A DNA stretch of 64,000 nt from Rhodococcus globerulus NBRC 14531 (GCF_001894805.1 NZ_BCWX01000005.1:124001-188000), one strand, 5' to 3'. Positions 53,886 to 62,945 are shown, numbered from the stretch's first letter. A program made the numbers and translations. The notes: generated by a model from the letters alone, not told the origin.

Positions 53886-54276
53886 GTTCCTCCCGTACAT
53901 ATTTGCGTACTTGCTGCAGATCGAAGAACGGTAGCGATCCGATTGCAACCTGCTGCAGCGAAGCGAGTACCTGCCCCGGGACGCGGTGGAACCCGAAGGT
54001 GCGCACTCCGCCCTCGAGACCCAACTTCCGCTGGACTTTCGCCTGACGCCGCTCGAATCCACGCCGACTAGCCGAGTCGTCACGTGGTTTATATGTCACC
54101 GGCGGCAATTTCGCGCTGATACCGCTTGTGGTGAGGAACGAACTGTAGTGAGGCGCGATGACCGTGTCCCGGTTGACCGCACCGAAACCGGCCTGCGCGA
54201 GACCGCGATCGAGGCCGTCGAGCCAACCCGATTTCGGGTCGCCGTCACCAATTCCGTGCAGAAAAACAATCTTCAC
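53842..54276 (-). pseudogene. Truncated alpha/beta hydrolase (N-terminal part only)
   Basis: From GTG 54276 (GAGAGGAAC upstream) the frame reads MKIVFLHGIGDGDPKSGWLD, with the oxyanion-type HG motif of a lipase-like alpha/beta hydrolase, and continues through QQVRKYVREEPVRGAILRRR. It ends at 53842 after 144 residues with no GxSxG nucleophile motif, so the catalytic part is missing. The last ~40 bp overlap the end of the pucR remnant on the other strand. Both genes lose similarity at the same place, the apparent junction at ~53860-53885. Confidence 0.72.
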
Positions 54277-54363
54277 AACCGCGTTCCTCTCGAGGTTCGA
54301 ACCCTGATATCGCCGTAGCTCATGCCGCTATTCACTACAAGAGTTGGAGAGAGGTGAGGACCA

Positions 54364-54561
54364 GTGGCAATCTCATCCGAGTTCTTAGCGCTTAGCCGTT
54401 CAATACCGTACCGAGCACGTCCGACACTTTCCCAACCAGCTGGCAAAATCTCGTTCACAACAGTGACATGGCAGGTAGATCAATTAACGAGAGCGACCCG
54501 CTTGATGTGTCGGAGAAGATTCCGTTGCGGATTTACTCCGCATGCCACTCGGCGGCGGTAA
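54364..54561 (+). CDS. Candidate 65-aa ORF upstream of the DUF262 gene
   Basis: GTG 54364 follows the purine-rich GAGAGGTGAGGA, a credible ribosome site. The product MAISSEFLALSRSIPYRARP and its Arg-rich end match nothing I recognise. It ends just inside the longest possible reading of the DUF262 gene. It could be a small gene of the same accessory unit, a leader peptide, or chance. A small hairpin (TGCGGA/TCCGCA, 54528-54544) overlaps its 3' end. The rest of 54277-54592 shows no other gene. Confidence 0.3.
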   Translation: MAISSEFLALSRSIPYRARPTLSQPAGKISFTTVTWQVDQLTRATRLMCRRRFRCGFTPHATRRR

Positions 54562-54592
54562 CGATGCATTACTCATACGAGATGATACGAAA

Positions 54593-56269
54593 GTGAAACA
54601 GTTGGAAGCGCATGAGGTACCCCTCCGCAAAGTGTTCTGCAGTGACTACGATTTCCGGATCCCGGAGTACCAACGTCCATATTCCTGGGGGACAGAGCAA
54701 GCCTGTCAACTACTCGAAGACCTGACAGAAGCCCTCGACCGAGGACCCGACGAACCGTATTTCTTAGGCTCGGTAGTCCTCGTGAAGTCGAGCGACGAAA
54801 CCTCTGCCGATGTCATCGACGGCCAACAACGTCTCACCACCCTGACGATTCTGCTAGCGGTACTGCGCGACCTCACTACCGATTCAGGCCTTGCCCGTGA
54901 ACTCGAAGTGATGCTCCAAGAACCGGGCAGCAAAGTCCAGGGACTGGCATCAAAGCCACGACTGACCCTCCGCGACCGGGACACAGAATTCTTCACCCAG
55001 CACGTCCAGAATCCCGGTCAACTCCAGGCACTCTTTGCACGTAAACCGGAAACACTGGCAACCGACGCGCAACGATCAATCCATGCCAACGCGAAAGCAC
55101 TATGGGAATTGCTTCACTCGCGCGACGAGAATGCCCGTCTCGGCCTCGTACAATTGCTCGGGCAAAAGACATTCCTCGTCATCGTGACCACACCTGATCT
55201 CAACAGTGCACACCGAATCTTCTCCGTCATGAATGCGAGAGGACTCGACCTCTCCCCGGCCGACATCTTCAAATCACAAGTCGTCGGAGCAATACCGGAA
55301 GTCTTGTCCAAGGTCTACGCAGACAAATGGGAAGATGCCGAGGCCACTCTCGGCCACGACGATTTCGGTGATCTGTTTCTCCATATCCGGATGATCTTCT
55401 CCAAGGAACGTGGAAAACGGGAACTACTCAAGGAATTTCCCGAACAAGTTCTCAATGCGTATCTCCCGGATCGCGCTACAGAATTCGTCGACGACATCGT
55501 CGTCCCCTACGCCAACGCCTACGCACAGATGCGAGATCACTCGTACACCGCCGCCCACGGCGCCGACCTGATCAATGCATGGTTCCGACGGCTCGACAAG
55601 ATCGAGAACAACGACTGGCGACCCGTCGCGCTCTGGGCTCTGCGCCACCACAGCGACGAACCCGCATGGCTTGATGCCTTCCTCAAACAGCTCGAACGAC
55701 TCGCCGCCAGCATGCTGGTCCGTCATGTGTACAACACACCCCGTGTCCGGCGATACGCGGAAATACTGCGTGAACTCGATGCCGGTGCCGGACTGAATGC
55801 GCCTTCCTTTGATCTCACTTCAAGAGAGATCGAGGAAACTCTCCAGGGGTTGGAAGGCGACATCTACCTCTACACCAAAGGACGCCGCTACATCCTCCTG
55901 AGACTGGACGAGGCATTGGCGAAAAGCCCAGGCGTGCGATACGAGCATCGCCTCATTACCGTCGAACACGTACTCCCCCAGAACCCCAGTCCTGGATCGC
56001 AGTGGCTGAACGATTTCACCAACAAGGAACGCCAGGAGTGGACACACCGCCTCGCGAACCTTGTTCTGCTGAACCAGGCCAAGAACTCCGAAGCGCAGAA
56101 CTTCGACTTCGAGAAGAAGAAATCGAAGTATTTCACTGGTAAGCGCGGAGTGGCGACATTCGCACTGACGAGCCAAGTACTCAGTGAACCGGAATGGACC
56201 CCCACAACCATGCAAGACCGGCAGAAGACCCTATTAGGAGCACTGCGGGACGAATGGGATCTCGCCTAA
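54593..56269 (+). CDS. DUF262-DUF1524 protein, GmrSD-like type IV restriction / defence candidate
   Basis: About 558 aa. The N-terminal DUF262 domain has FRIPEYQRPYSWGTEQACQL and the nucleotide-binding-type motif ADVIDGQQRLTTLTILLAVL. The C-terminal DUF1524 HNH-like nuclease domain has RLITVEHVLPQNPSPGSQWL and RLANLVLLNQAKNSEAQNFD. This is the fused GmrS-GmrD layout; GmrSD enzymes cut modified (for example glucosylated hydroxymethylcytosine) phage DNA. GTG 54593 gives the typical start MKQLEAHEVPLRKVF; an in-frame ATG at 54542 would add 17 residues. It stands alone beside gene remnants, as expected of an acquired defence gene. All key motifs look intact. Confidence 0.85.
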   Translation: MKQLEAHEVPLRKVFCSDYDFRIPEYQRPYSWGTEQACQLLEDLTEALDRGPDEPYFLGSVVLVKSSDETSADVIDGQQRLTTLTILLAVLRDLTTDSGLARELEVMLQEPGSKVQGLASKPRLTLRDRDTEFFTQHVQNPGQLQALFARKPETLATDAQRSIHANAKALWELLHSRDENARLGLVQLLGQKTFLVIVTTPDLNSAHRIFSVMNARGLDLSPADIFKSQVVGAIPEVLSKVYADKWEDAEATLGHDDFGDLFLHIRMIFSKERGKRELLKEFPEQVLNAYLPDRATEFVDDIVVPYANAYAQMRDHSYTAAHGADLINAWFRRLDKIENNDWRPVALWALRHHSDEPAWLDAFLKQLERLAASMLVRHVYNTPRVRRYAEILRELDAGAGLNAPSFDLTSREIEETLQGLEGDIYLYTKGRRYILLRLDEALAKSPGVRYEHRLITVEHVLPQNPSPGSQWLNDFTNKERQEWTHRLANLVLLNQAKNSEAQNFDFEKKKSKYFTGKRGVATFALTSQVLSEPEWTPTTMQDRQKTLLGALRDEWDLA

Positions 56270-56793
56270 TCAGAGGCGAACACCTGGATCAGACAACCAA
56301 TCTGCGCCGGAACGATCTGTAGAGAACCAGTTATCTGCAGCGCACACTCCACTAATCCACCACGGCAAGCCCCTCTGCTCGATCGTCCATTCGATCGGGC
56401 AGAGGGCGAGGACCACCATGCATTTCACAATGCCAAGATCATCAGATGTGAGCGATACCCGTATCTTCATCACCGAGGTGACCGCCAGTGCCTATTGTTT
56501 ACAGCGAAAAATCATCCGTTACAACAGTTTCGAGGTATCTAGCGTCGACCGAGCCGAGGAAGAAGTAGATGCGTTTGCGCACCTACAAAGCCAATATCCC
56601 CGCTCACCTCGACTTTCGGCCCTTCCAGAATACGAGGGTAAATCGTCCACACCGATGGCTCGCCCACTGCCCAAGAGTTGCGAAGATCATCGAAAACCGC
56701 AGTAAGAAAAATTGGGTCGTCGAACAGACAATGCCCTCACTGTCCCCACCACCACCGAAGACAGGCCCACGCGACCAAGCAATGGTGGTTGGT
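56270..56793. other. Stretch without a recognisable gene
   Basis: About 520 bp between the DUF262 gene and plsC. Weak open frames exist on both strands (for example 56418-56705 plus, 95 codons, starting MHFTMPRSSDVSDTRIFITE), but none has a convincing ribosome site or known domain. Base composition looks less GC-rich than the surrounding genes by eye, consistent with acquired or decaying DNA. Confidence 0.5.
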
Positions 56794-57528
56794 TCAGAGT
56801 GCCCGCTTCGCGCGATCCGCCATATCCATTGCCGCAGCTTCCTCCGGAGTGGGCGCTCCTCCACCGAGCCGGCGCGGGACCCAGTACCCACCAGGCTCAT
56901 GAGCAAACCCATCCTGAACGTGATGCAAGATGGCATCCATCTCGATCCGCAGGATTTCGGTAAGTGCGTCCGCCGGTTCTACCGGATCAATGGGCGCCCC
57001 AACTTCCACGGAGATCGGAAAGTGGTTGCGGCCCAAATTCTTCGGTCCGCCTTTTGTTACCAACCGCTGCGCGCCCCAGACGATCACGGGAATGATCGGC
57101 ACATTCGCTTCGATCGCCATCCGCGCTGCACCGGACTTGAATTCCTTGATCTCGAAGCTCCGGCTGATTGTCGCTTCCGGATACACCCCAACCAATTCGC
57201 CACGACGCAACCCGTCGACGCCGACCTGGAAGGCCGCGGCACCCGCCGAGCGATCCACTTCGATGACGCCGCACCCGCGCATGAGGAACGCGAGAACCTT
57301 GTTGTTCGCCAATTCCGTTTTGGCCATCACCCGAAGCTTCCGCTTCGACTCGCGCACGGCAAGGGCCGCATGGATGAAGTCCAGGTAGCTCGTGTGGTTG
57401 ATCGCAATAACAGCTCCGCCGGTACGCGGAACGTTCTCGGTGCCGGTTCTGGTGACCGCCAAACCCTGTAGACGGCAGAGAACACGCGCGGTGGTCTCGA
57501 CTGCCGTGTACACGGGTTCGGCGGTCAC
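56794..57528 (-). CDS. 1-acyl-glycerol-3-phosphate acyltransferase (PlsC family), paralogue 1
   Basis: 244-aa acyltransferase. The catalytic box is AINHTSYLDFIHAA (NHxxxxD) and the substrate block VGVYPEATISRSFEIKEFKS replaces the usual EGTRS. VPIIPVIVWGAQRL follows. Probably acylates lysophosphatidic acid or another envelope lipid at the membrane. Start GTG 57528 lies 4 nt after the stop of the second paralogue and aligns with that paralogue's start; the open frame further upstream overlaps it. The pair corresponds in position to the acyltransferases near Rv3814c-Rv3816c. Confidence 0.9.
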   Translation of the reverse strand: MTAEPVYTAVETTARVLCRLQGLAVTRTGTENVPRTGGAVIAINHTSYLDFIHAALAVRESKRKLRVMAKTELANNKVLAFLMRGCGVIEVDRSAGAAAFQVGVDGLRRGELVGVYPEATISRSFEIKEFKSGAARMAIEANVPIIPVIVWGAQRLVTKGGPKNLGRNHFPISVEVGAPIDPVEPADALTEILRIEMDAILHHVQDGFAHEPGGYWVPRRLGGGAPTPEEAAAMDMADRAKRAL

Positions 57529-57532
57529 GGGC

Positions 57533-58288
57533 TCAGCCTTCCGACTTGCGGGCCTCGCGTGCTTTTGCCTTGGCCTCGACCTCTTCGGCATCCATTTTGT
57601 CTGCCTGTTCGAGGGTGGGCGCGCTACCACCCAATCGTGCGGGTACCCAGTACTCGCCTGCGGGATGCTGGTAACCCTTCTGAGCTTCGAGCAGCAGTTC
57701 CTGCATCGTCGTGCGCAGTTTGGCCGTCAGCTCACTGGCCGGTTCGAAAGGCTGGATGGGCTCGCCGACGGCAATGGAGATCGGAGTATTGGTGCGGCCC
57801 AACCGCTTCGGGTAGCCCTTGGTCCACACTCGCTGTGCACCCCAGATCGCGACGGGGATGATGGGAACACCGGCCTCGATTGCCATGCGGGCAGCACCGG
57901 ACTTGAATTCCTTGATCTCGAAGCTCCGACTGATCGTGGCTTCCGGATATACGCCGACCAGTTCGCCGCGCTTGAGGAAATCGACGGCCGCCTTGTAGGA
58001 ATCAGCACCCGCGCCACGGTCGACGGGGATGTGCTTGAGGGCGCGCATGATGGGCCCGGAAATCTTGTTGTCGAAAACTTCCTTCTTGGCCATGAACCGG
58101 ATGTACCGCTTCGGGGTGCGCGCCGGCAGACCCGCGTAGGTGAAGTCCATGTATCCGGTGTGGTTGATCGCGATCACCGCACCACCGGTTGCGGGGATAT
58201 TCCGATCGCCCTGAACCGAGAACTTCAGGCCTTCGAACGCGAAGACGGTACGGGCGATGCCGATGACTGTTCTGTATACGGGGTCCAC
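57533..58288 (-). CDS. 1-acyl-glycerol-3-phosphate acyltransferase (PlsC family), paralogue 2
   Basis: About 251 aa. Catalytic AINHTGYMDFTYAGL; substrate block VGVYPEATISRSFEIKEFKS is identical to paralogue 1, and VPIIPVAIWGAQRVWTKGYP follows. The C-terminus ends in a charged Glu/Lys/Ala-rich helix. GTG 58288 (MDPVYRTVIGIAR, with GGGA upstream) aligns with the paralogue's start; the frame remains open to 58393. Tandem duplication with the downstream gene is clear from the shared motifs. Confidence 0.9.
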   Translation of the reverse strand: MDPVYRTVIGIARTVFAFEGLKFSVQGDRNIPATGGAVIAINHTGYMDFTYAGLPARTPKRYIRFMAKKEVFDNKISGPIMRALKHIPVDRGAGADSYKAAVDFLKRGELVGVYPEATISRSFEIKEFKSGAARMAIEAGVPIIPVAIWGAQRVWTKGYPKRLGRTNTPISIAVGEPIQPFEPASELTAKLRTTMQELLLEAQKGYQHPAGEYWVPARLGGSAPTLEQADKMDAEEVEAKAKAREARKSEG

Positions 58289-58455
58289 AGGTTCCCAGCC
58301 TAGCGGTGAACCCGTGATCTGACCCACCGCGTGGGCGCGTGTTTCCGGTGGTGACGTCGGGTTATCCGCGATGCCCAGGGGTTGCCTGATCAAACCCGCT
58401 GCGCGGAGGGCCTACCCTGGTACCGTCGCTCAGCACATTTTCAGGAGGCATACCA

Positions 58456-60003
58456 GTGCAGGTCACCAGCGTCGGTCACGCCGGATTCCACATTCAGACG
58501 ACCGCAGGCTCGATCCTGTGCGATCCGTGGGTCAACCCCGCGTATTTTGCGTCGTGGTTCCCGTTCCCGGATAACTCGGAGTTGGATTGGGACGCCATCG
58601 GTAATTGCGATTACCTGTACGTCTCGCACCTTCACAAGGATCATTTCGATCCCGAGAACCTGAGCAAGCACGTCAACAAGGACGCCACGGTCCTGCTGCC
58701 GGACTACCCGGTCCCGGACCTCAAGCGTGAGCTCGAGAAGCTCGGTTTCCACAAGTTCTTCGAAACCGAGGACTCCGTCAAGCACACCGTCTCGGGCCCC
58801 AAGGGTGACCTGGAGATCATGATCATTGCCTTGCGCGCCCCGGCTGACGGCCCGATCGGCGACTCCGGCATCGTGATTTCCGATGGCGAGACCACGTGCT
58901 TCAACATGAACGACGCGCGTCCGGTCGACATGGACGTCCTGGGCGAGCAGTTCGGCAAGATCGACATCCACCTTCTGCAGTACTCGGGTGCAATCTGGTA
59001 CCCGATGGTCTACGACATCCCCAAGGGCACCAAGCGCAACTTCGGCAAGCAGAAGCGTCAGCGCGGCATGGATCGCTGCCGTAGCTACATCGAGCAGGTC
59101 GACGCCACCTGGGTCGTCCCGTCGGCCGGCCCGCCGGTATTCCTCGACGACGCTCTGCGTGACCTCAACGACGATCACGACGACGAGGGAAACATCTTCC
59201 CCGATCAGATCGTGTTCCTCGAGCAGATGCGCATCCACGGCAACAACGGCGGCCTGCTGATGATCCCCGGCTCGGTCGTGGATATTCATGGCAGTGAAGC
59301 TGTTCTGTCCCATCCGATTCCGGATGCAGAGGTCGACAAGATCTTCTCGAACAAGGCCGAGTACATCGAGAACATGGCCCAGAAGATGGCTCCCGTTCTC
59401 GCTGCCGAAAAGGCATCGTGGGCACCGGCCGAGGGTGAACCGCTCCTCGAAGCGATCAAGGCGAAGTTCGAGCCCATCATGGCGCAGTCGGACGTCATCT
59501 GCGACGGCATCGGCTACCCGGTCGGACTTGTCATGGGCGACGAGACGGTAGTCCTCGACTTCCCGAAGCGCCTCGTCCGCGAGCCCATCGACGGTGAAGG
59601 CAAGTACCGCTACGGATTCCGCATCGCACCCGAGTTGGTTCGCACCGTCCTGCGCGACGACGAACCCGACTGGGTCAACACCATCTTCCTCTCCACCCGC
59701 TTCCAGGCGTGGCGAGTGGGCGGATACAACGAGTTCCTGTACACGTTCTTCAAGTGCCTCACCGACGAGCGCATCGCCTACGCCGACGGCTGGTTCTCCG
59801 AAGCCCACGACGACACCGCGTCAATCGAGCTGGGCGGTTACGAGATTCAGCGTCGTTGCCCGCATTTGAAGGCCGACCTCACCAAATTCGGTGTGGTGGA
59901 AGGCAACAAGCTCACGTGCAACCTGCACGGCTGGCAGTGGGATCTCGAAACAGGCGCCTGCAAGACGTCCAAGGGACACGAGTTGCGCACCCGCAAGCTC
60001 TAG
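58456..60003 (+). CDS. Metallo-beta-lactamase-fold protein with C-terminal Rieske [2Fe-2S] domain (Rv3818-like)
   Basis: 515 aa. The N-terminal MBL fold (UlaG-type) shows MQVTSVGHAGFHIQTTAGSI and the metal motif LYVSHLHKDHFDPENL. The C-terminal ~70 residues form a Rieske domain with the iron-ligand pairs CPHLKADL and CNLHGWQWDLETGACK (C-x-H and C-x2-H). GTG 58456 is set by a perfect AGGAGG 7 nt upstream. No signal peptide. It matches the layout of mycobacterial Rv3818; substrate unknown, possibly a lipid or ester hydrolysis linked to redox. It is followed by a strong terminator. Confidence 0.9.
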   Translation: MQVTSVGHAGFHIQTTAGSILCDPWVNPAYFASWFPFPDNSELDWDAIGNCDYLYVSHLHKDHFDPENLSKHVNKDATVLLPDYPVPDLKRELEKLGFHKFFETEDSVKHTVSGPKGDLEIMIIALRAPADGPIGDSGIVISDGETTCFNMNDARPVDMDVLGEQFGKIDIHLLQYSGAIWYPMVYDIPKGTKRNFGKQKRQRGMDRCRSYIEQVDATWVVPSAGPPVFLDDALRDLNDDHDDEGNIFPDQIVFLEQMRIHGNNGGLLMIPGSVVDIHGSEAVLSHPIPDAEVDKIFSNKAEYIENMAQKMAPVLAAEKASWAPAEGEPLLEAIKAKFEPIMAQSDVICDGIGYPVGLVMGDETVVLDFPKRLVREPIDGEGKYRYGFRIAPELVRTVLRDDEPDWVNTIFLSTRFQAWRVGGYNEFLYTFFKCLTDERIAYADGWFSEAHDDTASIELGGYEIQRRCPHLKADLTKFGVVEGNKLTCNLHGWQWDLETGACKTSKGHELRTRKL

Positions 60004-60018
60004 CCTCGACCTAGCCGA

Positions 60019-60056
60019 AAGTGGGGCTGCAGGTCGTCAGACCTGCAGCCCCACTT
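60019..60056. terminator. Perfect 16-bp bidirectional terminator
   Basis: AAGTGGGGCTGCAGGT (60019-60034), loop CGTCAG, ACCTGCAGCCCCACTT (60041-60056), between the convergent Rieske and Ig-repeat genes. A close relative occurs at 63225-63264. Confidence 0.85.
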
Positions 60057-60089
60057 CATGTTACGGATGAGGAAAGTTCCACTTCTGCC

Positions 60090-62945
60090 CTACGAGCCGA
60101 AGATGTTACCCAGCGAACCCGATCCACCGGGTTCCGTACCCGCCTCAGTGACGTTGATCGTCGACCCGGTAGATTCCGACTCCTTCATCCCGGGACCACC
60201 ACTGAACACCGCAGTGATCGAATGATTACCCGCAGTGGCGAAGGTGTGATCAAGAACAGCAACACCGTTGACCACGTCCACCGCTGCGCCCAACGGCACA
60301 TTGCCCTCGAAGAACTGCACTGTGCCAACGCTGCCCAGCGGAGACACATTGGCCTTCAACTGAACACTCTTACCCACAACACCTGATGCCGGAACATTCA
60401 ACGTTGTCGTCGTATCCACATCAGTCGGCGCTTCAACGGTCACATTGACCGTCTCCGCATTCGACGTCGAGCCGGCCAACGTACCGGAACCGCTGTACAC
60501 CGCAGTCACCGTAACCGTGCCGACGGCGTTGAACGTGTGCGCCAACGTCGCTGCACCGTTAACTACAGGAACCGAACCAACGCTGACACCGTCAACCTTG
60601 AAGGTGACCGTGCCGCCCGACGGAGCCGGATCACCTGAAGGCTGACCGGAAACCGCAGCGGAAAGATCCAGTTCCACACCGACCTTCGCTTCACCCGCAA
60701 CACTGAGCACCGTTGTCGAAGTCGTGTCGACAACCACTGCATCAGACACCGTCACCGTCGACGGACCCGCACTCGACGCCACAAAACCGGCGCCTGAGAA
60801 ATCAGCCGTCACCGACTGCACACCCGCCGCAGCAAACGTGTGCGACAGAGTCGCAACACCATTCGACACCACAGCAGTACCAACCTCGACACCGCCAACC
60901 TTGAACGACACCGAACCCACAGCAGAAGCCGGAGCAACCGTCGCCGTCAAATCAACAGCAACACCCGTCGTCGCCGAAGCCGGAACCGTCAAACCCAGCG
61001 TCGTATCAACATCAACCGGAACCGGATCAGAGACCGTCACCGTCGACGGACCCGCACTCGACGCCACAAAACCGGCGCCTGAGAAATCCGCGGTCACCGA
61101 CTGCACACCAGCAGCACCAAACGTGTGCGACAGAGTCGCAACACCATTCGACACAACAGCAGCACCAACCTCGACACCGCCGACCTTGAACGACACCGAA
61201 CCCGCGGCGTTTGTCGGAGTAACGGTCGCGGTCCAATCAACAGCATCACCCGTCGTCGCCGCAGCCGGAACATTCAGCACCAAAGACGTTTCCACATCAG
61301 CCGGAACCGGATCAGAGACCGTCACCGTCGACGGACCCGCACTCGACGCCACAAAACCGGCACCCGAGAAATCCGCCGTCACCGACTGCACACCAGCAGA
61401 AGCAAACGTGTGCGAAAGAGTCGCAACACCATTCGACACCGAAGCGGTACCCACCTCGACACCGCCAACCTTGAACGACACTGAACCCACCGCAGAAGCC
61501 GGAGCAACCGTCGCCGTCAAATCAACAGCAACACCCGTCGTCACTGAAGCCGGAACACCCAGCACCAGAGACGTTTCCACATCAACCGGAACCGGATCAG
61601 ACACCGTCACCGACAACGGACCCGCACTCGACGCCACAAAACCCACGCCTGAGAACTCTGCCGTCACCGACTGCACACCCGCAGCAGCAAACGTGTGCGA
61701 CAAAGTCGCAACACCATTCGACACAGATGCAGTTCCAACCTCGGCACCGCCAACCTTGAACGACACCGAACCCACCGCAGAAGCCGGAGCAACGGTCGCC
61801 GTCAAATCAACAGCAACACCCGTCGTCGCAACAGACGGAACCGACAAACCCAACGTCGTATCAATATCAGGCGGAGCCAAGACGGTCACAGTGACCGGAG
61901 CTGAGATCGGACCGACGCCAACAGCATTCGCCGCAACGGCAGTCACGGTCAGGGTGCCGACCTCGCTGGTGACGATGTCACAGCTGAAAGCACCGGCAGC
62001 ACCAGCAGTGACCTTGCACGTCTTCTCACCAGCTATGACAGTGACCTCCGAATTGGCCTCAGCAGTCCCGGAAACCGTCACAGTGCCGCCGACAACAACA
62101 GATGTCGGGTTCACGGTGATTGCGGTCGGCGCCGCAGGGGCGGTCGGCGCAGCTGCCACAGTCCCGGTCTGCGCGGCCGAGGTCGATACTGCGTTGGTGG
62201 CGTCGCTGAGGTACTTCGCGGTGATCGAGTACGGCTGGCCCGCGTCCGCGCCGGACGGGGTCCACGCGTAGGTAGCGGTGCCGTTGGCGATCGTGCCGGT
62301 ACCGAGGAGGTTGCCGTTGTTCAAGAAGTCGACGTTGCCGGTGGCACCTGTTGTGACGGTGGCCGTCAGAGTCGAGGCTCGATCAGCCTGCGGTGCAGGC
62401 GCTACGGTGAGGCTGGTCTGCGTTGCAGCCTTTGCAACGGTGATAGACGGACCCGTATTGGCGGTTTCAGAGCCCGTACCCTGGTTCGCGCTGATGCCGG
62501 CGCCCGTTATCAAGGCGACGTCGCGGGCACAGTTCTGGCCGACGGTGTACTTGACCGTGTAGTCGATGTTCCGATCGACGGCGCTGCGGATCCACGATCC
62601 TGTCATGCTCACAGATGTGGAGGTCGAACTCGTGCCGACGCCATTTCCGGCGACTTTTGACGAATCCACGACGTAGGTGAGGCAGTCCGGGTGAATGTCC
62701 TTGAAGGCACTGATGGTCGGAGCGAGACCACCGTTCCAACGGATGTTGTTCGTGACGGTGATTGTTTCGCCGGGGACGGGCGTACCGTTGCTGATCGTTC
62801 GGTTGAATGTCCAACTGCCGGACGTCGTCGATGTGCTCACGGGCGCAGCGGACGCTGTCATGACGCCGAACGACGTCGCGAAGCCCACCGCCATCGCTGC
62901 GGTGCTGACGCCGGCTAACAACCGGCGTAACTTCCTGTCTTTCAT
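60090..62945 (-). CDS. Large secreted surface protein with bacterial Ig-like repeats
   Basis: 951 aa. ATG 62945 gives MKDRKLRRLLAGVSTAAMAV and a signal peptide ending TASAAP; GAGAGGG lies upstream and the longer frame to 63077 is not needed. A unique N-terminal domain (~35-165, with CLTYVVDSSK and NCARDVALITG) is followed by several Ig-like beta-sandwich repeats; the central ones are almost identical at 95 residues each (SVSFKVGGVEVG, SNGVATLSHTF, VTADFSGAGFVAS). The C-terminus is Gly/Ser-rich (PGGSGSLGNIFGS), with no LPxTG or TM anchor. Likely an adhesin-like or cell-surface structural protein; ligand unknown. Codon usage follows the genome. Confidence 0.88.
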   Translation of the reverse strand: MKDRKLRRLLAGVSTAAMAVGFATSFGVMTASAAPVSTSTTSGSWTFNRTISNGTPVPGETITVTNNIRWNGGLAPTISAFKDIHPDCLTYVVDSSKVAGNGVGTSSTSTSVSMTGSWIRSAVDRNIDYTVKYTVGQNCARDVALITGAGISANQGTGSETANTGPSITVAKAATQTSLTVAPAPQADRASTLTATVTTGATGNVDFLNNGNLLGTGTIANGTATYAWTPSGADAGQPYSITAKYLSDATNAVSTSAAQTGTVAAAPTAPAAPTAITVNPTSVVVGGTVTVSGTAEANSEVTVIAGEKTCKVTAGAAGAFSCDIVTSEVGTLTVTAVAANAVGVGPISAPVTVTVLAPPDIDTTLGLSVPSVATTGVAVDLTATVAPASAVGSVSFKVGGAEVGTASVSNGVATLSHTFAAAGVQSVTAEFSGVGFVASSAGPLSVTVSDPVPVDVETSLVLGVPASVTTGVAVDLTATVAPASAVGSVSFKVGGVEVGTASVSNGVATLSHTFASAGVQSVTADFSGAGFVASSAGPSTVTVSDPVPADVETSLVLNVPAAATTGDAVDWTATVTPTNAAGSVSFKVGGVEVGAAVVSNGVATLSHTFGAAGVQSVTADFSGAGFVASSAGPSTVTVSDPVPVDVDTTLGLTVPASATTGVAVDLTATVAPASAVGSVSFKVGGVEVGTAVVSNGVATLSHTFAAAGVQSVTADFSGAGFVASSAGPSTVTVSDAVVVDTTSTTVLSVAGEAKVGVELDLSAAVSGQPSGDPAPSGGTVTFKVDGVSVGSVPVVNGAATLAHTFNAVGTVTVTAVYSGSGTLAGSTSNAETVNVTVEAPTDVDTTTTLNVPASGVVGKSVQLKANVSPLGSVGTVQFFEGNVPLGAAVDVVNGVAVLDHTFATAGNHSITAVFSGGPGMKESESTGSTINVTEAGTEPGGSGSLGNIFGS
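60751..61890 (-). repeat. Four tandem 285-bp near-identical repeats within the Ig-repeat gene
   Basis: The marker GTCACCGwCrACGG recurs at 60751, 61036, 61321 and 61606, a constant 285-bp (95-codon) period. Copies differ at scattered positions only. Such in-frame arrays can expand or shrink by recombination without breaking the gene. Confidence 0.9.

Noticed and set aside
56418-56705. 95-codon plus-strand frame after the DUF262 gene
   Set aside because: No convincing ribosome site, no recognisable domain, and overlapping alternative frames; not listed as a gene.
58441-59808. 455-codon minus-strand frame opposite the MBL-Rieske gene
   Set aside because: The plus-strand gene has a perfect AGGAGG and two recognised domains; the minus frame is a shadow.
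60751-61890. Regular repeats considered as a possible CRISPR array
   Set aside because: The period is 285 bp, continuous and in frame with coding; no short repeat-spacer pattern and no cas genes.
60724-62271. 515-codon plus-strand frame opposite the Ig-repeat gene, itself repetitive
   Set aside because: Its repeats only mirror the coding repeats on the other strand; no start signal or signal peptide.
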